Positions 18,768 through 26,288 of a stretch of DNA of 64,000 bases are shown in pieces. The DNA is taken from the NCBI RefSeq assembly GCF_003284935.1, contig NZ_QMEV01000017.1, positions 1 through 64,000 of the forward strand, written 5' to 3'. Below the pieces are notes generated by a model, which saw only the letters and a program-made list of their open reading frames with translations, searched no databases and was not told the DNA's origin. This DNA comes from Mycobacterium colombiense. Its GTDB lineage: Bacteria > Actinomycetota > Actinomycetes > Mycobacteriales > Mycobacteriaceae. The first letter of the stretch is position 1, and each line of letters starts with the position of its first letter. The position numbers and the translations under genes are program-made.

Positions 18768-19555
18768 TCACCACAGCGATCGATCGCGGCCTGAGTGCCG
18801 AACTGGCCGAAGACCTCGCCGCCACCGCACTGACGCTGGCCAAGCGATTCGCCGCCGGCGCCACCATGTGGTCCATCGCCCCGTCGTGGGAACCCCATGC
18901 GCTGCACATCGCGGTCGAATTCGTGCATCCGGTGATCATGGGTAAGCGGGCGCTGCCGGCGGTCGCGCTGACCGGCCCGGATCTGGTGGATCTGGTACGG
19001 GTCTCGGTGCGGCCCGGCGACATCGTGGTCGCGATCGCGGGTGCGGACAACGCGCAAGTGCGGTCGGTGATGCGCCGCGGCCCGGCCTGGGGGGCCACCA
19101 CGATCTGGATCGGCAGCGGCGACCCGCCCGCGGCCGCGATGGCCGATCACGTGCTCTGGCTTGACGATCCCGACCCACGCGTGCCCGCCACCGGCGGCTT
19201 CGTGCTGTTCTACCACCTGCTGTGGGAGCTGACCCACGTATGTTTCGAGCATTCCGGGTTGCTCAAACCCACGCGGTGCGAGGACGACGAGGCGTGCGTG
19301 ACGTGTAGCGACGAAGGCCGCCTGGGTGAGGTGGTGAGCGCTGCGGTCGGTGACCAGGCGCGGGTGCGCACGGCGCGGGGAATCGAGGACGTGATCACCA
19401 CACTCGTCGACCCGGTCGCGCCCGGCGAGCTGGTGCTGGTGCACGCCGGCATGGCGATCAGCCGCGTCTGTGACGAAGATGCCGGCGCAGCCGGGATCGG
19501 AGGAGCAGCGCCATCGGTCCCCGTCTGTGACGAAGAGCAGGAAGGTGTTTCATGA
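18764..19555 (+). CDS. SIS-domain / HypC-like fusion protein
   Basis: A 263-aa protein with two recognisable parts. Residues 10-165 resemble a degenerate SIS (sugar isomerase) fold, sharing the [14 protein letters not shown] segment with the SIS protein encoded next. Residues 175-237 resemble HypC ([15 protein letters not shown] ... [15 protein letters not shown]), including the C-terminal HAGMAI typical of HypC, with C178 or C181 in place of the usual Cys2. HypC needs a free N-terminal Cys, so an internal copy probably binds a partner differently. Coupled to both neighbours by ATGA overlaps. Function inferred only from context. Confidence 0.75.
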   Translation: MITTAIDRGLSAELAEDLAATALTLAKRFAAGATMWSIAPSWEPHALHIAVEFVHPVIMGKRALPAVALTGPDLVDLVRVSVRPGDIVVAIAGADNAQVRSVMRRGPAWGATTIWIGSGDPPAAAMADHVLWLDDPDPRVPATGGFVLFYHLLWELTHVCFEHSGLLKPTRCEDDEACVTCSDEGRLGEVVSAAVGDQARVRTARGIEDVITTLVDPVAPGELVLVHAGMAISRVCDEDAGAAGIGGAAPSVPVCDEEQEGVS

Positions 19556-20226
19556 GTCCCGCCGACGAACCCACCAACTTCCTGTACCCGTTCATCGACG
19601 CCGAGGAAGACGATCCCTGCGCCCTGCTCGCCGACCTGGCCGCGTCCGCCCACGCCAAAGCGGCCGAAAGCCTGGCGCTGCGGCGTTCCACCCTCGAGGC
19701 CAACGCCGACCTGCTGGCGGCGGCCGCCGCCGAGTTGGCCCGCCGATTCGCCGCTGGCGGAAGGATGTTCACCTTCGGCAACGGCGGCAGCTGCACCGAC
19801 TGCACCACGCTGGCGAGATTGTTCGCCCGGCCGCCGCTGGGCAAGCCGCTGCCGGCGTGGTCGCTGACCGCCGATCAGGCGATCCTGACCGCACTGGGCA
19901 ACGACGTCGGGTTCGAGCTGGTGTTCGCCCGGCAGCTGATCGCCCGCGCGCGCGACGGCGACATCGCGATCGCGATGTCGACCAGCGGCAACTCACCCAA
20001 CCTGCTCACCGCGCTGGCCGAGGCGCACAAGCGCAGGCTCTACACCATCGGCTTCGCCGGCTACGACGGCGGCGCCTTCGTGAACAACCCGAACGTGGAC
20101 GCCTGCATCGTCGTTCGCTCGCAGAGCGTGCACCGGATTCAGGAATCGCAGGCGCTGGTCGGCTACCAGTTGTGGCTGGCCGTCCACGAAAGCCTGGGCG
20201 GCGACCAAGGTTTGGGGGCCGCATGA
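19552..20226 (+). CDS. SIS-domain protein, GmhA-like
   Basis: A 224-aa single SIS-domain protein resembling phosphoheptose isomerase GmhA. Substrate-loop motifs FGNGGSCTDC (about 82-91) and MSTSGNSPN (about 143-151) are intact. No heptose-pathway genes are nearby; it sits between the SIS-HypC fusion and hypE with ATGA overlaps on both sides, a common place in actinobacterial hydrogenase operons. A role in maturation or in binding a phosphorylated ligand is possible; no direct evidence. Confidence 0.8.
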   Translation: MSPADEPTNFLYPFIDAEEDDPCALLADLAASAHAKAAESLALRRSTLEANADLLAAAAAELARRFAAGGRMFTFGNGGSCTDCTTLARLFARPPLGKPLPAWSLTADQAILTALGNDVGFELVFARQLIARARDGDIAIAMSTSGNSPNLLTALAEAHKRRLYTIGFAGYDGGAFVNNPNVDACIVVRSQSVHRIQESQALVGYQLWLAVHESLGGDQGLGAA

Positions 20227-21338
20227 CGAACAAACAGGCCAGCGACTACCTGTCCTCGGGGCCGCGGTTCGGCGAAGGCGACGTGATCGAGCGGATCGAG
20301 TCGTTCCGCCGGCGCCGGCCCCGACTGCTCGACGATCACGTGACCCTGGCACACGGCGCGGGCGGCAAGGCATCGGCGGCTCTGGTGGACGCCGTGTTCT
20401 TGGAGGCGTTCCGCAATCCGCTGCTCGAGTCGCTCGGTGACGGCGCCGTCCTGGCGTTGCCCGGCGGCGAGCGGGTGGCGATGTCGACGGATTCGTTTGT
20501 GGTGCAACCCCGCCGGTTTCCCGGCGGGTCCCTCGGCGCCCTCGCCATCCACGGCACCTGTAACGACTTGGCGGTGGCCGGTGCCGTGCCGTCCTGGATC
20601 TCGGCGGCGTTCGTGCTCGAAGAGGGCTTCGGGATCGCCGAATTGAAGGAGATCGTCGCCGACATGGCCGCGGCGGCCGCGGCCGCCGGTGTGCAGGTGG
20701 TCACCGGCGACACGAAGGTGGTGCCCCGGGGCGCTGCCGACGGATTGTTCATCAGCACCGCCGGAATCGGCGTCATCCCCGCGGGCCGCGCGCTGTCGGC
20801 GCAGTCGGTGCGCGCCGGAGACAAGGTGCTGTTGTCGGGGTCGATGGGCGACCACGGCATGGCGGTGATGCTGGCCAGGGGCGATCTGGCCATCGAGGCC
20901 GACATCGCCTCCGACACCGCGTGCCTGAGCCCGTTGGTGGAGCTGTTGATGGCGGCCGCCCCGTCCACCCGATGGATGCGTGACGCGACGCGCGGCGGCG
21001 TCGGCACCGTGTGCAACGAGCTGGCCCAGGCCTGCGGACTCGGGGTGTTGCTCGACGAGGAGCGACTCCCGGTGGCGCCCATGGTCACCGGCGCCTGTGA
21101 GTTGCTCGGCATCGATCCGCTCTATGTCGCCAACGAGGGCAAGTTCGTCGCCGTCGTCGCACCGCAGGAGGCCCAGGCCGGACTGGACGCGTTGCGCTCG
21201 CATCCGTTGGGCGCCGATGCGGCCGTGGTGGGCGAAATCGTCGCCGAGCCCGCCGAAAGCGTGGTGCTGCGTACGGGATTCGGCGGCACCCGGATCGTCG
21301 ACATGCTGGTCGGCGACCCGCTGCCCCGGATCTGTTGA
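20223..21338 (+). CDS. hypE: Hydrogenase maturation protein HypE
   Basis: A 371-aa ATP-dependent dehydratase of the PurM/AIR-synthase fold. It converts the carbamoyl group received from HypF on its C-terminal Cys into thiocyanate, the CN donor. The chain ends PRIC, with the essential C371. GAGGKASAALVD and the ATP-site region SMGDHGMAVMLARG are present. The N-terminus is longer than in E. coli. ATG 20223 overlaps the preceding stop; the much longer open frame upstream is spurious. Confidence 0.95.
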   Translation: MTNKQASDYLSSGPRFGEGDVIERIESFRRRRPRLLDDHVTLAHGAGGKASAALVDAVFLEAFRNPLLESLGDGAVLALPGGERVAMSTDSFVVQPRRFPGGSLGALAIHGTCNDLAVAGAVPSWISAAFVLEEGFGIAELKEIVADMAAAAAAAGVQVVTGDTKVVPRGAADGLFISTAGIGVIPAGRALSAQSVRAGDKVLLSGSMGDHGMAVMLARGDLAIEADIASDTACLSPLVELLMAAAPSTRWMRDATRGGVGTVCNELAQACGLGVLLDEERLPVAPMVTGACELLGIDPLYVANEGKFVAVVAPQEAQAGLDALRSHPLGADAAVVGEIVAEPAESVVLRTGFGGTRIVDMLVGDPLPRIC

Positions 21339-21359
21339 TAGATGAGGAGATACACCAAC

Positions 21360-21632
21360 ATGTGCCTAGGGATTCCGGGCCGGATCGTCGAGATCACCGA
21401 CCCAGCCAATTGCTTGGCGAAGGTGGACGTCAGCGGTGTGCAGCGGACCATCAGCGTCCGGCTGTTGGAAAACGACCCGCCCGCACCGGATGACTGGGTG
21501 CTGGTGCACGTCGGGTTCGCGATGGCCAAGATCGACGAGACCGAGGCGCTGCTGACCCTGGCCGCGATCAAGAAGCTCGGCGACACCTACACGACCGAAA
21601 TGCAGGCCTTCGATTCGTCGGCCATCGTTTGA
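21360..21632 (+). CDS. hypC: HypC family chaperone, second copy
   Basis: A 90-aa HypC protein starting MCLGIPGRIVEI, with Cys2 and the terminal PDDWVLVHVGFAMAKID typical of the family. I chose ATG 21360 so Cys is at position 2; GAGGAGA lies eight nt upstream. A longer in-frame start at 21342 would bury Cys2. It lies between hypE and hypD, the canonical HypC-HypD pairing, in contrast with the first copy beside the endopeptidase. Confidence 0.94.
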   Translation: MCLGIPGRIVEITDPANCLAKVDVSGVQRTISVRLLENDPPAPDDWVLVHVGFAMAKIDETEALLTLAAIKKLGDTYTTEMQAFDSSAIV

Positions 21633-21644
21633 CGAGGAGCGGCA

Positions 21645-22775
21645 ATGAAATTCGTTGACGAATTCCGCGACCCGGCCGCGGCGCGCAAGCTGCTGGTGGC
21701 CATCGAGCACCTGGCCGGGACCGACGGCGAGGAGTTCAAGTTCATGGAGGTGTGCGGCGGTCACACCCACACCATCTACCGGCACGGCATCGAACACCTG
21801 CTGCCCGACAACGTCGAACTGGTGCACGGCCCGGGCTGTCCCGTCTGCGTGATCCCGATGGGGCGCATCGACGACGCGATGTGGCTGGCCGGCCAGCCCG
21901 ACGTGATCTTCACTTGTTTCGGCGACATGATGCGGGTGCCCGGCTCGCACGGCAGCCTGCTGGACGCCAAGGCCCGCGGGGCCGACGTGCGGTTCGTCTA
22001 CTCGCCGCTGGACGCGTGCAAGATCGCTGTCGACAACCCCGGCAAGCAGGTGGTGTTCTTCGCCATCGGTTTCGAGACCACCGCACCCTCGACCGCGGTG
22101 ACGCTGGTGCGGGCCCGCGAGCTGGGCCTGCCGAACTTTTCCGTGTTCTGCAACCACGTCACGATCGTGCCCCCGATCAGGGCCATCCTGGAGTCGCCGG
22201 ACCTGCGGCTGTCCGGCTTCATCGGCCCCGGGCACGTCTCCACCGTGGTCGGCAACCGGCCCTACCGGTTCGTGCCCGAGGTGTACCGAAAGCCGTTGGT
22301 GGTGGCCGGTTTCGAGCCGCTGGACATCCTGGCCTCGGTCGCCATGCTGCTGCGCCAGATCCGCGAGGGTCGCTGCGAAGTGGAAAACCAGTACAAGCGC
22401 GTGGTACCCGAGCGCGGCAACCCCGCGGCGCTCGCGTTGATGGGCAAGGTGTTCACGCTGCGGCCGCACTTCGAATGGCGCGGGCTGGGCTTCATCTCGC
22501 AAAGCGCCCTGCGACTGCACGACGATTTCGCCGAATTCGACGCCGAGCTGCGGTTCGCGATGCCCGGCGTGCGGGTCGCCGACCCGAAGGCGTGCCAGTG
22601 CGGCGAGGTGCTCAAGGGTGTGCTCAAGCCTTGGGAATGCAAGGTTTTCGGCACCGCCTGCACCCCCGAGACCCCGATCGGGACGTGCATGGTCTCGCCC
22701 GAAGGGGCGTGCGCGGCCTACTACAACTTCGGGCGCATGCACCGCGACGCGGTCAAGCTGGTGGGGCGCACTTGA
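21645..22775 (+). CDS. hypD: Hydrogenase maturation protein HypD
   Basis: A 376-aa Fe-S protein that with HypC assembles the Fe(CN)2CO moiety. The catalytic CGGHTHT (C37), HGPGCPVC (C65, C68), IGFETTAP and GFIGPGHVS motifs and the C-terminal cysteine set for the 4Fe-4S cluster (CQCGEVLKGV, ECKVFGTACTPETPIGTCMVSPEGAC) are all present. GAGGAGCGGCA just before ATG acts as the ribosome binding site. The stop overlaps the TTG of the next gene. Confidence 0.96.
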   Translation: MKFVDEFRDPAAARKLLVAIEHLAGTDGEEFKFMEVCGGHTHTIYRHGIEHLLPDNVELVHGPGCPVCVIPMGRIDDAMWLAGQPDVIFTCFGDMMRVPGSHGSLLDAKARGADVRFVYSPLDACKIAVDNPGKQVVFFAIGFETTAPSTAVTLVRARELGLPNFSVFCNHVTIVPPIRAILESPDLRLSGFIGPGHVSTVVGNRPYRFVPEVYRKPLVVAGFEPLDILASVAMLLRQIREGRCEVENQYKRVVPERGNPAALALMGKVFTLRPHFEWRGLGFISQSALRLHDDFAEFDAELRFAMPGVRVADPKACQCGEVLKGVLKPWECKVFGTACTPETPIGTCMVSPEGACAAYYNFGRMHRDAVKLVGRT

Positions 22776-23506
22776 CCTCTGCCGAGGGCGCAGAGATGTT
22801 CGCCCGCTACGCCTATGCCCCCAACGCGCTCGGCTATTGCGGCCCGCCGCTGGGAGCGACCCTGCGCGACGGGTCGGTCGCCGAGGTGCGCAGGGCGGCG
22901 ACCAGGTTCTCCGGGGCCTGGCCGTATCTGCGGGTGCTCTCGGAGCTGACCGGCATCGCCGATCCGCTGGATTACCGTCTGGTCGAATCGTATTGGCTCG
23001 GCGGCGGGGTCGCCGCCGAGCTGGACCCCCAGGAATTCTTCGACGCGCTGCTCGCGATCATCGGCCCGCAGGCGGGCCACTACTGGTCGCACCTCACCGC
23101 GGATCTGGCGTGTGAGGCCGCCGGCAACCACTGTTTCCACGTGTTCGGGGTGTATCCGTGGACGCGCTTTTTGGGGCGAGGTATCGACGAACAACCGCTG
23201 AGCGTGCTGGACAACTGCCGAATCACTTCCGGCACAGTGGTTTCCCGCGCCGCGGACCGCGTCGAGGTGGTGTGCCGAAACCTGACCTGGGACGGTCGGG
23301 CGCTGGCGCTGTCGCAACCGTCGGCGCGCGTGCTCGACGTGTGGGTCGACGGGTACAGCGCGGTGCCCGACGTGGCCGCCGGCGACGTGGTGGCGATGCA
23401 CTGGGGCCGGTTGTGCGGCCGGCTCTCGCCGGCGCAGCTGTGCGCGCTGACCGACAGCACGGCGCGGCAGCTGCTGGTGACCGGCCACCGACTGGCGCGC
23501 GTCTGA
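22772..23506 (+). CDS. DUF6390-like hydrogenase-associated protein
   Basis: A 244-aa protein resembling DUF6390, often placed after hypD in actinobacteria. It begins near MFARYAYAPNALGYCGPP. Blocks with conserved aromatic and His/Cys residues follow (AWPYLRVLSELTGI, VESYWLGGG, NHCFHVFGVYPWTRFL), and VAMHWGRLCGRLS is near the C-terminus. No membrane segment. TTG 22772 overlaps the hypD stop (TTGA); ATG 22796, with GAGGG upstream, is an equally possible start. It is the last gene of the coupled operon. Function unknown. Confidence 0.75.
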   Translation: MTSAEGAEMFARYAYAPNALGYCGPPLGATLRDGSVAEVRRAATRFSGAWPYLRVLSELTGIADPLDYRLVESYWLGGGVAAELDPQEFFDALLAIIGPQAGHYWSHLTADLACEAAGNHCFHVFGVYPWTRFLGRGIDEQPLSVLDNCRITSGTVVSRAADRVEVVCRNLTWDGRALALSQPSARVLDVWVDGYSAVPDVAAGDVVAMHWGRLCGRLSPAQLCALTDSTARQLLVTGHRLARV

Positions 23507-23528
23507 CTTCGCCACCAGACTGGCCTGC

Positions 23529-24662
23529 GTGCCCGGTTCTCTTTGCGACGTGCTGCCCGCCGCCGCCGGACTGCTCGGGGTCCCGGACGGCCCGAACCAG
23601 CCGGACGCCCTGGCGGTGGCGGACTGGGTGGACGCGGACCGGACCGACCGGGTGCTCGTCGTGCTGGTGGATGGTCTGGGCTGGCACCTGCTGCCGCAGC
23701 TGGCCGGCAGCGCCCCACTGCTGGCGTCCGTGCTGGCCGGTGGCACCGGACGGCTGACCCAGCTGGACTGCACCTTCCCGTCGACCACGCCCACCAGCCT
23801 GGTGTCGCTGGGCACCGGCGCGCTGCCGGGCGAGCACGGGATCCTGGGCTTCACGCTCAGGGTGCCGGGCACCGATCGGGTGCTGCACCACGTCCGGTGG
23901 CGTGACGACCCGGCCCCCGCCATCTGGCAGCCCGTGCCGACCTGGTTCGAACGGCTCAAGAATGCGGGCGTGAGCGCCCGCGCCGTGCTGCCGGCGCTGT
24001 TCGTGGGCAGCGGCCTGACCGAGGCCGCCTACCGGGGCGCCGAGCTCCACCCGGCGGAACCGACCGACGACTACCCGGGGCTGGTGGCCGACGTGCTGCG
24101 CGCGGCACCCGGCCTGGTCTACGGCTACACCGCCGAGCTCGACACCGCCGCCCACGTCTTCGGCGTCGGCTCGGAGCAGTGGCACGCCGCGGCGACGAAT
24201 GTCGACACGCTGCTGACGCGCCTGCTCGAGGCGCTGCCGGCGAACGCGGCGATGCTGGTGACCGCCGACCATGGCGGCATCAACGTCCCGGCCGAGGCGC
24301 GCATCGACCTCGACACCGCCCCCGGGCTGGCCGAGGGAATCGAGGTGGTGGCCGGCGAGCCCCGGGTGCGGTATCTGCACACCGCGCCGGGTGCGGCCGG
24401 CGACGTGCAGGCCGCGTGGGCCGAGCTGTTGGACGGCCGCGCCGCGGTGTACAGCCGCGAGCAGGCGGTGGCCACCGGCATGTTCGGGCCGGTCGCCGCG
24501 CCACACCTGGAGCGCCTCGGCGACGTGGTCGTCGTCTGTTCCGGCGACACCGCGGTGCTGGCGAGCGCGCATGAGCCCCCGGAAACGTCTCGGCTGGTGG
24601 GCTTTCACGGCGGGGCCACCGCGGCGGAGATGGCGATACCGCTCATCGTTTTCCGGCCGTAG
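23529..24662 (+). CDS. Nucleotide pyrophosphatase/phosphodiesterase-like protein
   Basis: A 377-aa alkaline phosphatase superfamily enzyme (type I phosphodiesterase/nucleotide pyrophosphatase). LVVLVDGLGWHLL carries the first metal-binding Asp. CTFPSTTPTSLVSLGTGALPGEHGILGF contains the Thr nucleophile region, TAELDTAAHVFG the next metal ligands, and LVTADHGGI the distal Asp-His. No obvious signal peptide. GTG start, 22 nt after the DUF6390-like gene, so it may be read through from the hydrogenase operon, though the family also occurs elsewhere. Substrate unknown. Confidence 0.82.
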   Translation: MPGSLCDVLPAAAGLLGVPDGPNQPDALAVADWVDADRTDRVLVVLVDGLGWHLLPQLAGSAPLLASVLAGGTGRLTQLDCTFPSTTPTSLVSLGTGALPGEHGILGFTLRVPGTDRVLHHVRWRDDPAPAIWQPVPTWFERLKNAGVSARAVLPALFVGSGLTEAAYRGAELHPAEPTDDYPGLVADVLRAAPGLVYGYTAELDTAAHVFGVGSEQWHAAATNVDTLLTRLLEALPANAAMLVTADHGGINVPAEARIDLDTAPGLAEGIEVVAGEPRVRYLHTAPGAAGDVQAAWAELLDGRAAVYSREQAVATGMFGPVAAPHLERLGDVVVVCSGDTAVLASAHEPPETSRLVGFHGGATAAEMAIPLIVFRP

Positions 24663-24732
24663 CTGCGCAAACACACACCGGACTCGGATCGAGTTCACAG
24701 CTCGTTGCGACCGTTCGCCGATTTTCGCGCGG

Positions 24733-24738
24733 TACATT
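24733..24738 (+). promoter_or_regulatory. Candidate -10 element, leaderless start downstream
   Basis: TACATT ends ten nt before the GTG at 24748, the spacing expected when transcription begins at or next to the start codon. There is no ribosome binding site. No convincing -35 is present. Confidence 0.35.
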
Positions 24739-24747
24739 CGGTGCACT

Positions 24748-25203
24748 GTGACTTTCCGGGGCGTTGGCGAAACTCGGCGATGGCAGTCGGCCATCGCGGT
24801 TGCCGCGGCGCTGGCCGCGTTCACCGCCCTGATCACGGGTTCGGCGCTGCGGTCCACCTTCTCCGCGGCGGCACTGCCGGAGCCCGCCGCGTGGTCCGCG
24901 GGCGTCGGCGCGTCCGCGGGCCTAACCCATGGCCGTCCCGCCGCCCTCAACCAGTCCGCCGTGGCCGCCTCGCGATTCGGCGCGCCCGCGAACAAGACCA
25001 ACAAGAAGCCGTTCGGCGGCGCGTGGATGACGAAGGAACGGCCCCCGACGTGGAACCGCACGTCGGCACAGTCGGTGCTGACGACGGCGCCATTGTCGTT
25101 CACCCCAATAGGGTTTGCGCCCGCGGGCGCCCCCTCGCGGGCGCCGGCGGCCATTCCGTCCGACCGAGATATCTTGACCCAGATCTGCGTCGCCCGCAGC
25201 TGA
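24748..25203 (+). CDS. Small secreted or membrane-anchored protein, unknown
   Basis: A 151-aa product with basic residues (RRWQ) then a hydrophobic stretch AIAVAAALAAFTALITG, an N-terminal signal or anchor, then a Pro/Ala/Ser-rich chain with few charged residues. I recognise no family. Nearly every codon in this frame ends in G or C, which supports it as the true frame over the long antisense frame covering the same DNA. It may be leaderless. Lies between the phosphodiesterase gene and the PPE gene. Confidence 0.55.
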   Translation: MTFRGVGETRRWQSAIAVAAALAAFTALITGSALRSTFSAAALPEPAAWSAGVGASAGLTHGRPAALNQSAVAASRFGAPANKTNKKPFGGAWMTKERPPTWNRTSAQSVLTTAPLSFTPIGFAPAGAPSRAPAAIPSDRDILTQICVARS

Positions 25204-25278
25204 GCGTGACGCCCGGGCCGAACGTGCCTGGCCCACCGGCTTGTAACCCCGGCGTCTATCTCGTGAAGGAACACCCTC

Positions 25279-25326
25279 ATGCTTTCGGGCACAACTCATA
25301 CCGCCACAGCGGGGCGGAGGCTGTAA
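25279..25326 (+). CDS. Possible 15-aa leader ORF coupled to the PPE gene
   Basis: A 16-codon reading frame (MLSGTTHTATAGRRL) has AAGGAA seven nt upstream and its TAA shares a base with the PPE ATG (TAATG). The overlap and ribosome binding site suggest translational coupling, but a peptide this short could be chance. Confidence 0.35.
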   Translation: MLSGTTHTATAGRRL

Positions 25327-26288
25327 TGGATTTCGCGACGCTACCCCCGGAAGTCAACTCCGGGCTGATGTACTCCGGTCCCGGGGCGGGCTCGATGACG
25401 CAGGCCGCCGCGGCATGGGATGCGTTGGCCGCGCGGCTGTTTACCGCGGCGGCCGACTATCGGGCGGTGACCGCGAAGCTGGCGGCGACCGGCGAGAGCC
25501 CGGCCGCGGCGGAGCTCGCCGAAGCCGCCGCGCCCTACGCCGACTGGCTCGACACCGTCGCGGCCCGCAGCGAGCACGCGGCCATCCAGCTCGCCGCGGC
25601 GGCGGATGCGCACCAGTCGGCCTTCACGGCGACGGTCCCGCCACCGGCGATCGCCGGCAACCGCACCCGACGCTTGTCGCTGGCCTCGACGAATTGTCTG
25701 GGCCACCACAGCACGGCGATCGCCGATGTCGATGCCGAGTACGACGCGATGTGGGCGCAGAACACGGGCGCCATGTACGCCTACGCCCGGGCCGCGGCCG
25801 GCGCCGCGGCGATGGCCCCCTTCCCCGCACCACCCGGCAATCCCGCTGTGGCCACCCGTAATTGGGCCTTGCAGTCGGCCCCCGACGTCATATCGGCCGG
25901 CGGCCAGGTGATGTCGGTGATCCCCGTCGCGTTGGCACGGCTGTCGTCGTCGCCCGTGCACACGATCGACGCGTCCCTCGCACCGATCACCGCGCCGCTG
26001 TCGAAGCTCAACTCGATGACCGCGCCGTCGGATTTCGCAATCGCCCACCTGAATTCGGTGAACAAGACCGCGGCCCTGCAATCGCTCTTCCCGAAGCCGG
26101 TCGCCACCAACGGCGTGAAGGCGGGCCTGGGTCGCGCGACGCCGGTCGGCGTGCTGTCGGTGCCACGCGCCTGGGCGGCCGCCGCACCCGCGCTGGAGCG
26201 GTCGCTCGAGGAGCTGGCGGGCGAACCCATCCACCTGGTCGCGGTCAGCGCGCCGCCCGGCCCGCATGCGGCCCATGAGTCGGGTTAG
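25326..26288 (+). CDS. PPE family protein, SVP subfamily
   Basis: A 320-aa PPE protein. MDFATLPPEVNS has the Pro-Pro-Glu at residues 7-9 and the helical PPE domain spans about 1-175, with W31 in the AAAAWDALA turn. The C-terminal part carries GVLSVPRAW at 275-283, the Gly-x-x-Ser-Val-Pro-x-x-Trp mark of the SVP subfamily. PPE proteins leave through type VII secretion with a PE partner; no PE gene or ESX locus is nearby. ATG follows GGAGG by six nt. The stop overlaps the convergent SDR stop. Confidence 0.93.
   Translation: MDFATLPPEVNSGLMYSGPGAGSMTQAAAAWDALAARLFTAAADYRAVTAKLAATGESPAAAELAEAAAPYADWLDTVAARSEHAAIQLAAAADAHQSAFTATVPPPAIAGNRTRRLSLASTNCLGHHSTAIADVDAEYDAMWAQNTGAMYAYARAAAGAAAMAPFPAPPGNPAVATRNWALQSAPDVISAGGQVMSVIPVALARLSSSPVHTIDASLAPITAPLSKLNSMTAPSDFAIAHLNSVNKTAALQSLFPKPVATNGVKAGLGRATPVGVLSVPRAWAAAAPALERSLEELAGEPIHLVAVSAPPGPHAAHESG

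Noticed and set aside
18764-20226. Lipopolysaccharide heptose pathway role for the two SIS proteins
   Set aside because: No other heptose genes, and both are coupled within the hydrogenase maturation operon.
23223-25292. 689-aa minus-strand open frame across the phosphodiesterase and secreted-protein genes
   Set aside because: Low-complexity Arg/Gly/Gln composition; covered by genes with motifs or correct codon bias on the plus strand.
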